A stretch of 63,061 nucleotides of DNA from SIG672 sp045535095. GTDB taxonomy: Bacteria; Bacillota; Clostridia; Oscillospirales; CAG-272. The notes under the pieces are model-generated. The model was given only the letters and a program-made list of their open reading frames with translations. It was not told where the DNA came from and did not search any database. Shown one piece after another: positions 24,894 to 34,124 of this stretch. Each line of letters opens with the position of its first letter. The stretch's first letter is position 1. The translations under genes were made by a program, and so were the position numbers. The stretch is from the NCBI GenBank assembly GCA_045535095.1, contig JAZSKY010000002.1, positions 1-63,061 of the forward strand, read 5' to 3'.

Positions 24894-26084
24894 TTATTTA
24901 ATTTTTCTTGCCTCGATATAGAATCTCTTATCGGAAGCGTGACCCATAGAGAAGGTCTTTCTCGGAAGTACTCCGTCGTGCATAATAGCAGGGAAAAGCT
25001 CGCTTTTCTGCATTCCGTCAAAGATAAATCCTACCGTATTTTCCTTTCTTGAAAGGCTTTCAAGCACGTCCTCGCCGTGAATATAATCTACCGACGCTCC
25101 GCCGTTTTCCTTGACGTATCTGTCAATGAAATCCTGAAGCGCGCCGACAGTCAGCGAGCCTTTTGTGTCGATATAAATATCCTTTTCATTATCTCCGAAG
25201 ATGAGGTGTATCTTGCTGCCGTTTTCTACGTTAAGATCGCCGAAATGCTTTTCCATTGCAGAGAGCATATCGCCGGGGCAAACACCGAATACGGTGCGGT
25301 ATATCGGCTCAAAAACGAGTGACGCGTCGTGAATATTGACTATCTCGCAGAGCGCGTATCTCGATGCCTCGAAGGGATTTCTCGTGTAGCATTCCTTTGC
25401 GGTTGCAAGCGAGTGGTTTCCGTCTCCGACCGCGAAAAGCATACCGTCGTCAGAGATAAGCTCGGAGAGAGCCTCGTTTATCTTTATCTGCGCGTTTTCA
25501 TCTACGAAATATCCTTCGATGTGACCCGAATCCTGCATAAGATCAAAGTCATACGCCTTCTTCATATCGCCCTTGGTGTTTTCAAGAGGACCGAGTACCT
25601 TGTTCTCGGGGTCGTCTATAAGAATAAGAATGTGGGGAAGCTCAAGCGGAGCGTCCTTTCTTATCGCAACTCTCGGGGGGATTCTATCAATTACCGTCTG
25701 CTCTGTTGCACGGATGAGCGACTTTGCGCCGGGGTGCCAGTCGTACTCGGAAAGGTCGATAGCGCCGACGATTCCGTGACGTATCTCGCCCGACGAGATC
25801 TCTCTTTCAACGTATATCATAGAGTTCTCAAAGCTGTCAAAAACGCCGCCGTCAAGGTAGTTTTTCATATTTTCATTTACCTTGTCGATTCGCTTTTCAA
25901 CGTTATCTGTAAGATAGATTTCGGGAAGAGTGATGCGAAGCGCGGACGGCTCGTTTCCAACGAATGAGTCAACCGCATTCCAATAGTCAGGCTCGCTCGT
26001 GTACTGATCGCAAGCAACGACTGCCCATTTTTCAAAGTTCTTTTTCGGCAGAAGAATGTCTGCGCTGTGAAGATATTTTTTCAT
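24894..26084 (-). CDS. DUF1015 family protein
   Basis: A 396-residue DUF1015 protein. The family pattern is visible from the N-terminus (VVACDQYTSEPDYWN near residue 22) through RHGIVGAIDL, the central IDD motif and VGDGNHSLATAKE at about 220. The GDGNHS segment resembles a nucleotide or metal-binding loop. Members are often found beside serine-biosynthesis genes in Clostridia, but no such genes are nearby here and no reaction is proven. It is a single-gene unit with its own promoter and terminator. Confidence 0.9.
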   Translation of the reverse strand: MKKYLHSADILLPKKNFEKWAVVACDQYTSEPDYWNAVDSFVGNEPSALRITLPEIYLTDNVEKRIDKVNENMKNYLDGGVFDSFENSMIYVEREISSGEIRHGIVGAIDLSEYDWHPGAKSLIRATEQTVIDRIPPRVAIRKDAPLELPHILILIDDPENKVLGPLENTKGDMKKAYDFDLMQDSGHIEGYFVDENAQIKINEALSELISDDGMLFAVGDGNHSLATAKECYTRNPFEASRYALCEIVNIHDASLVFEPIYRTVFGVCPGDMLSAMEKHFGDLNVENGSKIHLIFGDNEKDIYIDTKGSLTVGALQDFIDRYVKENGGASVDYIHGEDVLESLSRKENTVGFIFDGMQKSELFPAIMHDGVLPRKTFSMGHASDKRFYIEARKIK

Positions 26085-26114
26085 AATATACGTCCTTTCA
26101 GAAAGCTATAACTG

Positions 26115-26143
26115 ATTTTATATCCTTTTTCTCAAAATGTCAA
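26115..26143 (-). promoter_or_regulatory. Sigma-A promoter of the DUF1015 gene
   Basis: TTGACA (26143-26138), 17 bases, TAAAAT (26120-26115) on the minus strand. The interval to the next gene upstream is otherwise featureless; no terminator for the ABC exporter gene is obvious in it. Confidence 0.8.
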
Positions 26144-26161
26144 TAGGTATAGGAAAAATTG

Positions 26162-28102
26162 TTAATCGGAAAGATCTTTTTCGCCTGCGATATAACGTCT
26201 TGCCTGAGTTGAGAAAAGGGTATAGTAGTCGCCCTTTTTCTCCATAAGCTCGTCGTGGCATCCGATTTCGGAGATCTCACCGTCCTTCAGCACGATTATC
26301 TTGTCAGCAACCGTTGCGCTTGAAAGTCTGTGAGATACGAAAAGGGTGGTTTTGTCCTTTCTGAGCTTGTCAAACTGATCGTAAATCTCCTGCTCGGCAA
26401 GCGGATCGAGAGACGCGGTAGGCTCGTCAAGAATGAGTATATCACTGTTGCGGTAAAATGCGCGGGCTATCGACAGCTTCTGCCATTGACCGACCGACAG
26501 CTCAAGTCCCTCCTGCTCGAAGATCCTCATAAGAGGAGTATCGTATGCTTCGGGCAGCTTTTCGATAAATTCATCTGCGCCCGACTGCGATGCAGCTTCT
26601 CTGATAGCCTTTGCGTCCTTCTCGCGCGAGATCTCGCCGAATGCGATGTTTTCTCCCGCAGTAAAGGCATATCTGCCAAAATCCTGGAATATGATACCGA
26701 ACACCTTGTAAAGCTCGGACGGATCGTAATACCTTATATCCCGTCCGTCGAAATATATCTCTCCCTCGGTGGGATCGTAGAGACGGGTGAGCAGCTTTAT
26801 AAGGGTGGTCTTACCCGCGCCGTTGAGTCCGACGAGAACTGCGGTATCTCCCGCGTCAAGCTTGAAGCTCACGTTTTTGAGTACCTTGCGTTCCTTTCCG
26901 GGGTAGGAAAAGCTTACGTTTCTGAACTCTATCGAGTGACCTTTTCCGCGCTCTACGGGGATAATATTTTCCTTGTCAAGCGGTGCGATCTTCTTTTCTT
27001 CATTCATAAATATTATCATATTTTCGATGAAGAGAGTGCCCTCGTATATACCCGATGATGTGGAAATAAGCGTGTTTATTCCGCCTGAAATGGAGTTAAG
27101 TGCGCCCGAATAGAGAGAATACTGACCGATCTCCGCTATCGTGCCGATTCGCACTCCGTTTGCGATAAAGAGAAATAGGAGACAGTTTATCGAGGTCGAT
27201 ACGAAGGAAAGGGCAATATGCCAGAATCCTTCGGCTTTTATCAGCTTTTTGTGACCTTTATAGTATTTTTGGAATACCTCGTCGTATTTTTTTTCAAAGG
27301 TATCGTTAAGATCAAAGAGGCGTACCTCCTTGACCGTATTTTTGTCTATCGTGAGTCCCGAATAGTAATTAAGCTGTCTGCGCTCCTTTGAATTTCTGCG
27401 CATATACATAAAGTTCTTGCGTCGGTACTTGAAATTGATTATCGCAGAGGGGATAGCAAATGCGATAGTCACGAGAGACGCCCACCACGCAACAGTGCTG
27501 AGTATTATTATATAGGAAACGATGCTGATTATCGCGCTGACTATCGAGAAGGTCGAGTTGAGAACGTTTATGGGACGAATACTCGCCTCGCGGTTTGCGT
27601 TTTCAAGTCGCTCGTAGAAATCGGGCATATCGTAGCTTGAAATGTCAAGCTCTCTCGCCTTTTGCATTATCTTGCGCTTTATGTGATTTGTAACCACCTC
27701 ACCCGAGGTACGGTTGATTATCGTGTTTATATTGTTTACAAGGCTTCTGAAAAAGAGAAAAGCAAACTGTAAAACGAGAGGGAAAAGAATAAGAGAAAAG
27801 GGCGCGACCTCACCGTGAATATTGAGGTGCGTGAGTACGATATAAAGCTTATTTAAGAGATTTGCGCTGATAAGCGAGCCGATAACCGGCATAATTCCGT
27901 CAAAGATCGCCATAAACGCCATAAGGAAGAGAAGTGCAGGTCTTGCCTCCCAAACGAGCTTTACTATGTAAAACAGACGCGAGAAGAAGCCTCCGATCAC
28001 CTTTTTAAGATAAGAGGGAACCTCCTTCAGCGATTTCGGAGGCGGCTCTTTCAGTTTTTCTATCATTATGCGATGATCGGGCATTCCGAATTTCTGATCC
28101 AT
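26162..28102 (-). CDS. ABC exporter, fused membrane and ATP-binding domains
   Basis: A 646-residue half-transporter: membrane domain at about 50-365 with six hydrophobic segments, then a nucleotide-binding domain with Walker A GLNGAGKT (425-432), Q-loop glutamine at 473, signature LSVGQ (535-539), Walker B ILILDEP (555-561) and H-switch SHRLS. It should function as a dimer and export a hydrophobic compound, lipid or peptide; cargo unknown. ATG 28102 behind AAAGGAG is chosen; an open frame extending to 28186 has no ribosome-binding site and would run through the promoter. The promoter lies in the loop of an inverted repeat. Confidence 0.9.
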   Translation of the reverse strand: MDQKFGMPDHRIMIEKLKEPPPKSLKEVPSYLKKVIGGFFSRLFYIVKLVWEARPALLFLMAFMAIFDGIMPVIGSLISANLLNKLYIVLTHLNIHGEVAPFSLILFPLVLQFAFLFFRSLVNNINTIINRTSGEVVTNHIKRKIMQKARELDISSYDMPDFYERLENANREASIRPINVLNSTFSIVSAIISIVSYIIILSTVAWWASLVTIAFAIPSAIINFKYRRKNFMYMRRNSKERRQLNYYSGLTIDKNTVKEVRLFDLNDTFEKKYDEVFQKYYKGHKKLIKAEGFWHIALSFVSTSINCLLFLFIANGVRIGTIAEIGQYSLYSGALNSISGGINTLISTSSGIYEGTLFIENMIIFMNEEKKIAPLDKENIIPVERGKGHSIEFRNVSFSYPGKERKVLKNVSFKLDAGDTAVLVGLNGAGKTTLIKLLTRLYDPTEGEIYFDGRDIRYYDPSELYKVFGIIFQDFGRYAFTAGENIAFGEISREKDAKAIREAASQSGADEFIEKLPEAYDTPLMRIFEQEGLELSVGQWQKLSIARAFYRNSDILILDEPTASLDPLAEQEIYDQFDKLRKDKTTLFVSHRLSSATVADKIIVLKDGEISEIGCHDELMEKKGDYYTLFSTQARRYIAGEKDLSD

Positions 28103-28151
28103 TTTTACTCCTTTTCTATGCACAAAACAGTACTTATACTTAAAAAATATA

Positions 28152-28197
28152 CACCCTATTTTACCACGATTTGCTAAAAGTGTCAAGATAGGGTGTT
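28152..28197 (-). terminator. Long-loop hairpin after htrA, enclosing a promoter
   Basis: ACACCCTAT (28152-28160) and ATAGGGTGT (28189-28197) are a perfect 9-bp inverted repeat with 28 bases between. On the minus strand the second arm is followed by ATATTTTTTAAG, so it could end the htrA transcript. The promoter of the ABC exporter lies inside, so it could instead be a pair of operator half-sites. Confidence 0.5.
28159..28187 (-). promoter_or_regulatory. Sigma-A promoter of the ABC exporter gene
   Basis: TTGACA (28187-28182), 17 bases, TAAAAT (28164-28159) on the minus strand, inside the inverted repeat 28152-28197. Confidence 0.82.
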
Positions 28198-28204
28198 ATT
28201 TTGT

Positions 28205-29587
28205 TTATGCTGTGGTTTTTTCCGAAAGTATAACGGAAACGTTCACTGTTCGTCCGTTTCTCATTACGGTTACGATGATCTTGTCGCCGACCTTTGACGC
28301 CGAAAGAATGCTTCGTATAGAATCTCCGCTTTCGACCGTCAGATAGTTGCCTTTTTCATCGGATAGACGGTATATACGGTCTCCGTACTGAAGAACTCCG
28401 TCCGAGTCCTCGGCGTATTTTATATCGCTGTCAACGCCAACGACGTAAACTCCGGGATAAATGGTCGTTCCCCATCTTCCGGACGAAGCGCTTGCATAGT
28501 CGGCAAGCTCTGGGAATTTTGAGAATACGGTGCGGTAGTTAGAGGATGTTACCTGCGCGTAGTCGATGCCGATTTCGGGTCTGCCCGAAACGTATCCCTT
28601 GCTTGCAAGCTGGGAAACTACGTCAATTACGGTGTCGATCGGTATTGCAAAGCCGATTCCCTCAACGTCAACGTCAGATATTTTTGCATTGACTATTCCG
28701 ATAAGCGATCCGTTTATATCGAAGAGTCCGCCACCCGAATTTCCCGAGTTTACAGCGGCGTTTATCTGCATAAGCACCATATTCGAGCCTTCTACCGAGA
28801 TAGAGCGCTCAAGCGAGGAAAGTATTCCGTCTGTTACCGTGCTTGTCAGATATCCGAGAGGATTTCCGATAGCAATTACCGTTTCACCGAGCATAAGCTT
28901 GCTTTTTTCGGTGTTTCTTGCGGTTATGGGACGTGTAGTGCTGCCTTCGGGAATAGTGATTTTAAGAAGTGCAAGATCGGTTGCAGGGTCTGTTGCCATA
29001 CCCTCGGCGAAATACGAGCTTCCGTCTGTAAAGGTGACCTTTATAGTGGTAAATCCCTCTACCACGTGATTACAGGTGACAACGTAACCGTCAGACGTCC
29101 AGAGTACTCCGCTTCCGGTGCTTGCAAGCGAGGTGGCAGAGCTGTCGGTGTAAGCCTGAATGAGAAGAGAAGAATCGTATGCCGCGTAGGTTGCCTTCGT
29201 AAGCTCGCTCGCGTTTACGTCAAGATCGCTCATATTTACGGTTATATTCGTGCCTCCGAGAGTACCTATCTCGCTTTCGTTATAATTTGAGGAGTCCAAA
29301 AGGCCGCCAAGCAGCTTGCACGCTGAATAGATACCGAGCGAGATCGCTCCGATAATAATTGCCGCGGCAAGTGCGAGTACGCCAATGCGCCAGAACGGGG
29401 AAGAGCGCTTTTTCGGCTTGCTCTTTTCGTCCTCGCTCGTAGCCACAGGCTCGCCTTGCGTGCTTTCAGACTCTGTAATGTCCTCGGTGCAGCAGACGTC
29501 ACCCGTTTCAATTTCTTCGGTAACTTCTTTAATTTCTTCGGATATTTCCGCGTTTTTCGAGGTGTGATTATCAAATTCACCGTTCAT
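28205..29587 (-). CDS. HtrA/DegP-type serine protease with PDZ domain
   Basis: A 460-residue membrane-anchored protease for quality control of exported proteins. An acidic cytoplasmic N-terminus (1-62) and a single membrane segment (about 66-88) lead into a trypsin-like domain with the catalytic triad His174 (TCNHVVEG), Asp204 (ATDLAL) and Ser284 (NSGNSGGGLF). A PDZ domain follows at about 340-455. The architecture matches Firmicutes HtrA. It is 55 bases after galM with no terminator between, so the two are probably co-transcribed. ATG 29587 follows an AGGAG site. Confidence 0.92.
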   Translation of the reverse strand: MNGEFDNHTSKNAEISEEIKEVTEEIETGDVCCTEDITESESTQGEPVATSEDEKSKPKKRSSPFWRIGVLALAAAIIIGAISLGIYSACKLLGGLLDSSNYNESEIGTLGGTNITVNMSDLDVNASELTKATYAAYDSSLLIQAYTDSSATSLASTGSGVLWTSDGYVVTCNHVVEGFTTIKVTFTDGSSYFAEGMATDPATDLALLKITIPEGSTTRPITARNTEKSKLMLGETVIAIGNPLGYLTSTVTDGILSSLERSISVEGSNMVLMQINAAVNSGNSGGGLFDINGSLIGIVNAKISDVDVEGIGFAIPIDTVIDVVSQLASKGYVSGRPEIGIDYAQVTSSNYRTVFSKFPELADYASASSGRWGTTIYPGVYVVGVDSDIKYAEDSDGVLQYGDRIYRLSDEKGNYLTVESGDSIRSILSASKVGDKIIVTVMRNGRTVNVSVILSEKTTA

Positions 29588-29642
29588 AATAACTTATCTC
29601 CTGATCGGTTGCATAGGGTTTTGCGCCAAATGATTTTTATGC

Positions 29643-30683
29643 TTATTTGGTAGAATACTTGTAAGTGGTTTTCTGAGTGTAGGTCTCGCCTGCTTTAAGC
29701 ACTACCGAGGGAAAATCCTTCTGGTTGGGCGAGTCGGGACGTGCGCAGCACTCCATACATACGCAGCCTCTCGGCTTCTGAACGTACTTTCCGTAGAAGG
29801 GGTTATCCTGATCCATACGGTTTCCTGCGTAGATCTGAACTCCGTCCTCGGTGGTGTAAACGTCAACGTTTATGCCGGTCTTCTTCGAGTAAAGGGTAAC
29901 GGCAGGAGCGTCCGCTTCAGAGTGGTTGAGTACCCAGCAGTGGTCGTATCCGCCGCCGCGGCTGAGCTGAATGTCGTCAAACTTATCGATGTCCTGACCG
30001 ATTGTCTTGGTCTTTCTGAAATCGAAGTAAGTGTTTTCAACGTCCGCAACGCCGATCGGAATGAGAAGATCGTCAACTGCTACGAACTTGTCTGCGTCGA
30101 TAGTAAGCTCCTGATCGAGAATGGTCTCGCCGCAGCCCGAGATGCAGAAATAGCTGTGGTTAGTCATCGAAATAACGGTGTCCTTGTCGGTAGTTGCCGC
30201 GTAGTCGATGGTGAATGCGTTGTCGCTCGTAAGAGTGAAGGTGACTGCGATGTCGAGCTTTCCGGGGTAACCCTCCTCGCCGTCCTCCGAAATAAGGGTG
30301 AAGGTAGCCCACGCCTTGTTTTCGTCCTCTGCAACCTCTTTGAGAGTCCATACTCTTACGTCATAGCCGATATTTCCGCCGTGAAGGTGAGTAACGCCTC
30401 TCTCGTTCTTTGCGAGAGTGTACTTTTCGCCGTTGAGGTAGAAAATACCGTCCTTGATACGGTTTGCGTATCTTCCAACGGTAGAGCCCTGATGCTCGGT
30501 GTCGGTGAGATAGCCTTCGAGCGTGTCAAATCCGCCGATGGTCTGAACTCCCTTGTAGTTTATGTCGGCAATTCTTGCTCCATACTCGATAAGAGTGACA
30601 GTCATATCACCCTTTTTAAGTACGCAGCAGTCAACGTTTGTGCCGTCGGGCATAGTGCCGAAATTCTTTCTTACAGTACTCAT
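29643..30683 (-). CDS. galM: Aldose 1-epimerase (galactose mutarotase)
   Basis: A 346-residue mutarotase that interconverts alpha and beta anomers of aldoses such as galactose. The two catalytic histidines are seen in THLHGG (His101) and TNHSYF (His176), the substrate-binding region is GGGYDHCW, and the C-terminal catalytic glutamate is in CVCMECCARPDSPN. ATG 30683 is chosen behind a GCAGGA site; a longer open frame to 30767 lacks a start site and overlaps the promoter. No other galactose genes are nearby. Probably the first gene of a two-gene unit with htrA. Confidence 0.92.
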   Translation of the reverse strand: MSTVRKNFGTMPDGTNVDCCVLKKGDMTVTLIEYGARIADINYKGVQTIGGFDTLEGYLTDTEHQGSTVGRYANRIKDGIFYLNGEKYTLAKNERGVTHLHGGNIGYDVRVWTLKEVAEDENKAWATFTLISEDGEEGYPGKLDIAVTFTLTSDNAFTIDYAATTDKDTVISMTNHSYFCISGCGETILDQELTIDADKFVAVDDLLIPIGVADVENTYFDFRKTKTIGQDIDKFDDIQLSRGGGYDHCWVLNHSEADAPAVTLYSKKTGINVDVYTTEDGVQIYAGNRMDQDNPFYGKYVQKPRGCVCMECCARPDSPNQKDFPSVVLKAGETYTQKTTYKYSTK

Positions 30684-30734
30684 TTTAAATCCTGCCTTCC
30701 GCGCGTTGCGCGCTTGAATGATATTATTTACAAG

Positions 30735-30763
30735 ATTATACAATATTTTTTCGCGCTTGTCAA
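30735..30763 (-). promoter_or_regulatory. Sigma-A promoter of galM-htrA
   Basis: TTGACA (30763-30758), 17 bases, TATAAT (30740-30735) on the minus strand, a full consensus match. A GC-rich palindrome (GCGCGTTGCGCGC, + strand near 30702) lies between it and the gene. Confidence 0.9.
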
Positions 30764-30765
30764 TC

Positions 30766-30798
30766 AAAAAAGAGGCTTTTCCGAAGAAAAACCTCTTT
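30766..30798 (-). terminator. Rho-independent terminator of the DUF4838 gene
   Basis: AAAGAGG (30769-30775) pairs with CCTCTTT (30792-30798), extended inside by TTTTC/GAAAA with one mismatch around CGAA, then a T-run on the minus strand. Confidence 0.8.
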
Positions 30799-30815
30799 AA
30801 AAGTGCTGATATTGT

Positions 30816-32278
30816 TTATTTCATCGCCTTTTTTGCCATTCCGGGCGCTTGACTTGCGTCGAGAACCTTGTGAATATACTCTTCATTCTTGTACACAAAA
30901 TCAGAGAAAGCGGAAAGGCACTTATTCTTTTCGTCCTCGTTTTCTCCCACGCTTGCTATGATGCAGTCTGCGTAGAGATGGAGGTATTTCGTGTGGAAGG
31001 AAAGATATTCCCAAGACCTTTTCCCAGCCGCTGAGCAGGGCGAAATTCGCCTCTACCTCCTTCGGGGAAACGAGCTTGTTTCTTACGTACTCAGGCTCGG
31101 TATATTTTTTAGACATATCAAGCTCGTCGTAGCTTGTGGTGTAGGTTCTCGATATGGGCGCGAACATAAGAACAAAGCGGTCGGGACTCTTCAGCTTTTC
31201 CTTGATGGGCGCCCACAAAAGGTCGAAATAGACGAGGAACACTATCTTCGTGTCGATTCCTTTTTTGGTAAGAAGCTCGTCTGCCTCGTTGAGCATCATT
31301 ACGAAATAATCGGAGGGACGCTCGACGCACGCCTTACATTCACAGTTGTTGTTAGAGCTGTCCGCAAGCCAGAAATGAAGGTGTTTGACGTCACGATTTT
31401 CCTCGCAGTACTCGGCAATTTTTGAGGTTATAGCGGCGCGGACCTCTTTGTTTGAATAGCAGAGATTTGTGTTGAGCGGAACGTTGTGATGGAATTTCCT
31501 CTCGCCGCCCACCATTGCAAGATAATCCTTGATATTTTCGGGTATCGTAGGATCTGCCAGCTTTTCCCAGCTGTCGCCTGTGATGCCAAAGGGCTCACAC
31601 GTCCAGCCGTGTCCGACCTTGTGAAGAAGGAGTCCGCGCTTTTTTATCTCGTTTGTGAGAGACGAGACGATAGAATCAATGTTCTCGCGCGTGATGTTTT
31701 CGGGCGCACAGTACGGATTATAGGTGTGATCGTACCAGATTCTGAAAAAGTGCGTAGGTCTGAAAAACTGGAAGAAGTATCCGCTCATGCCGACGCGCGG
31801 TATCCATTTTATCATATTGAGAACGTGCTCGTACGAGGTTGCGCCCTCGATACAAATTGCTCTGTGTCTGTACGACGCCTTTTCCGCTACGCTCACGTTA
31901 AGAGAGTCTATTTTGAAGGAGGGAATTACCTCCCCGTCGTCGGTCGGTCTTACCCACGCAACACCGACCTCGCGCAGGAAACGGTATGCAGCAATAAGCA
32001 CTGCTCTCGAGTTGCACCCTGTGATGATTCCTGCGTTATTTTCAACGCTTATATAAATTGCATCGTCGAGCTTTTTGTCGGTAGTCACGGGATTTTAGAG
32101 GCAAAGCTCTCGCTCTCGCCGATCCATATTACCCCCTGCACGCCCTCGTCGTAATCGGGGTATGAGCGTATGTCAAGAAAGAGGGTATCGTCGATAGCCT
32201 GAGACAGCGGTAAAGCTCGTCTGCGGCGTAATTTACAGTATCGTTTTTGCCGATCTTTGCAATAATTATCTGTGTCAT
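30816..32278 (-). pseudogene. DUF4838-type glycoside-hydrolase-like gene broken by three frameshifts
   Basis: Reading the minus strand from ATG 32278 (after GAGGAG) gives MTQIIIAKIGKN and a NYAADELYRC segment, then the sense shifts frame near 32205 (AIDDTLFLDIRSYPDYDEG), again near 32092 into the long frame 32088-30922 (TTDKKLDDAIYISVENNAG), and finally near 31012 at a GGG run into EYLSFHTKYLHLYADC and so on to the stop at 30816. Joined, the product is about 485 residues and looks like DUF4838/alpha-glucuronidase-type proteins: YRFLREVGVAWVRPTDDGE in the first third and a CECKACVERPSDYF stretch later. Two shifts fit a missing base and one an extra base. Either a decaying gene or local sequence errors; neighbouring genes are intact. 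Confidence 0.8.
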
Positions 32279-32321
32279 TTTGCGTTCTCCTCAGATAAAA
32301 ATAAGAATGTGTAGATAAAAG

Positions 32322-32357
32322 AAAAAAGAAGATTTTTTGTCAAAAAGCTTCTTTTTT
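32322..32357 (-). terminator. Probable terminator after the fumarase beta-subunit gene
   Basis: AAAAAAGAAG (32322-32331) pairs with CTTCTTTTTT (32348-32357) with a 16-base loop; the stop codon is in the loop. Mostly A-T pairs, so strength is uncertain. Confidence 0.55.
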
Positions 32358-32873
32358 GTAAATACTGTTTCCGTAAATATCGGTTCCGACGAAAAGAGGG
32401 AAATCCTCAAATTCGAGCGCACGGATAGCCTCGCAACCGAGATCGTCGTACGCTACCGTTTCTGCGCTTTTTATGTGTGATGTCGCGATCGCTCCCGCAC
32501 CGCCGATTGCGACGAGATATAGCGCTCCGTTTCGTACCTGTGCCTCTGTGACAGCCTCGCTACGCTCGCCCTTGCCGATCATAGCGGCAAGTCCGAGGTC
32601 GAGAAGTCTGGGCGAAAAAACGTCCATTCTCGACGAGGTGGTAGGACCGCACGATCCGATAGAAAGCCCGTTTTTCTCGGGGGTAGGACCTGCGTAGTAA
32701 ATAGCCGCGTCCTTTATGTCAAAGGGGAGATTTTCGCCGCTGTCAAGCGATTTTATCATTCTCGCGTGCGCTGCATCTCTTGCAGTATAAACCTTGCCCG
32801 AAAGGAGAATTTTGTCTCCTGCGCGCAGATCCTTTGCTATCTCCCTGAGCTTTGAAACATTGACCTTGATCAT
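32340..32873 (-). CDS. Class I fumarase/tartrate dehydratase-type beta subunit
   Basis: A 177-residue protein matching the beta subunit (C-terminal domain) of two-subunit, iron-sulfur hydro-lyases that hydrate fumarate or related acids. The signature is seen as YYAGPTPEKNGLSIGSCGPTTSSRMD (read in two parts: GPTPEKNG, then GPTTSSRMD) at about residues 60-85. The alpha subunit, which holds the cluster, is not encoded next to it or elsewhere in the window, which is unusual as the pair is normally adjacent. It lies 64 bases after asnA on the same strand. ATG 32873 after AAGGAAA. Confidence 0.88.
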   Translation of the reverse strand: MIKVNVSKLREIAKDLRAGDKILLSGKVYTARDAAHARMIKSLDSGENLPFDIKDAAIYYAGPTPEKNGLSIGSCGPTTSSRMDVFSPRLLDLGLAAMIGKGERSEAVTEAQVRNGALYLVAIGGAGAIATSHIKSAETVAYDDLGCEAIRALEFEDFPLFVGTDIYGNSIYKKEAF

Positions 32874-32937
32874 TGGCTGTTTCCTTTTTAGTTTTAGTAA
32901 AAGTTTTTTGAAGCTTAAAGGGACAAAGCCCCTTGGC

Positions 32938-33945
32938 TTAAAGTATCATTACGCCCTTTTCAGCACATTCCTCGCGAACGTCGTCGGGCCATACGGACGA
33001 CTGTACCTCGCCGATATGCGCCTTGCGAAGGAAGAACATACACATTCTCGACTGACCGATACCGCCACCGACAGTATAGGGAAGCTTGCCCTCAAGGAGT
33101 GCCTTGTGGAAGGGAAGCTCGGCTCTCTCGGGACAGCCTGCGATCTCAAGCTGCTTGAGAAGCGACTTTTCGTCAACTCTTATACCCATCGAGGAAAGCT
33201 CAAGCGCAATATCAAGAACGGGATAATATACGATAATATCGCCGTTGAGATTCCAGTCGTCGTAGTCGGGTGCGCGTCCGTCGTGCGGCTTGCCCGATTT
33301 CAGAGCGCCGCCTATCTTCATAATAAATATAGCGCCGTATTCCTTTGCCGCGAGATACTCTCTTTCCTTGCCCGTCTTGTCGGGATAGCGGTCCTCAAGC
33401 TCCTGCGAGGTGATGAAGGTGATATGCTCGGGGAGGAGTCTGCCGATAAACTGATAATCGTCCGTTATGTAGTTTTCGGTGTGACGGAGTGCGCGGTAGA
33501 TTCTGTTTACCGTGAGCTTTAAAACCTCCTCGGTACGCTCCTCGGAGGTGATAACTCTCTCCCAGTCCCACTGGTCAACGTATATCGAGTGAATGTTGTC
33601 GGTCTCCTCGTCACGACGGATAGCCGTCATATCGGTGTAGAGACCCTCGCCCGGCTCAAATCCGTAGTATGCAAGCGCAGAACGTTTCCATTTTGCAAGC
33701 GAGTGGACTATCTCGCAGTCCTTTCCGCTCTCAAGAAGATCGAAGCTTACGGGACGCTCGTATCCGTTGAGAGTATCGTTAAGTCCCGATGAGGATTCAA
33801 CGAATATCGGCGCGGAAACACGGGTAAGATTTAACTGTATTGCGAGGTCTCTCTCGAAAAAGTCCTTTACCTTTTTTATTGCAGACTGTGTCTGACGCAG
33901 GTTAAGCTCAGAGCGATAGCCCTCGGGAATGTATAATTTAGACAT
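32938..33945 (-). CDS. asnA: Aspartate-ammonia ligase (asparagine synthetase A)
   Basis: A 335-residue class-II-synthetase-like enzyme that makes asparagine from aspartate, ammonia and ATP. Family blocks are clear: LRQTQSAIKKVKDFFE near residue 17, the VSAPIFV segment, the DMTAIRRDE motif, VDQWDWE, and the C-terminal GGGIGQSRMCMFFL. Length is typical. It has a consensus promoter and a short leader without a T-box. It is transcribed away from the extended guanylate kinase gene. Confidence 0.96.
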   Translation of the reverse strand: MSKLYIPEGYRSELNLRQTQSAIKKVKDFFERDLAIQLNLTRVSAPIFVESSSGLNDTLNGYERPVSFDLLESGKDCEIVHSLAKWKRSALAYYGFEPGEGLYTDMTAIRRDEETDNIHSIYVDQWDWERVITSEERTEEVLKLTVNRIYRALRHTENYITDDYQFIGRLLPEHITFITSQELEDRYPDKTGKEREYLAAKEYGAIFIMKIGGALKSGKPHDGRAPDYDDWNLNGDIIVYYPVLDIALELSSMGIRVDEKSLLKQLEIAGCPERAELPFHKALLEGKLPYTVGGGIGQSRMCMFFLRKAHIGEVQSSVWPDDVREECAEKGVMIL

Positions 33946-33986
33946 AAAAATCAGTCCTTTCGACGTTTAACTGAAAATAATGATTC

Positions 33987-34015
33987 ATTATAACACATTT
34001 TTCCGAAATTGTCAA
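33987..34015 (-). promoter_or_regulatory. Sigma-A promoter of asnA
   Basis: TTGACA (34015-34010), 17 bases, TATAAT (33992-33987) on the minus strand. Confidence 0.9.
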
Positions 34016-34044
34016 TAAAAATGCGCGAAAAAATACGAAAACTC

Positions 34045-34073
34045 TTGACATACGCGTCCGTCACGATTATAAT
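34045..34073 (+). promoter_or_regulatory. Sigma-A promoter of the extended guanylate kinase gene
   Basis: TTGACA (34045-34050), 17 bases, TATAAT (34068-34073). Back-to-back with the asnA promoter, 29 bases apart at the -35 boxes. Confidence 0.92.
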
Positions 34074-34124
34074 ATCAACAAGCAGTCAGCTTTTCTTTTA
34101 TGATATGATAGGAGATTCAAAAGA

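Noticed and set aside
33946..34044. T-box or other leader control of asnA
   Set aside because: The promoter lies within 70 bases of the start codon and no T-box sequence or specifier hairpin fits.
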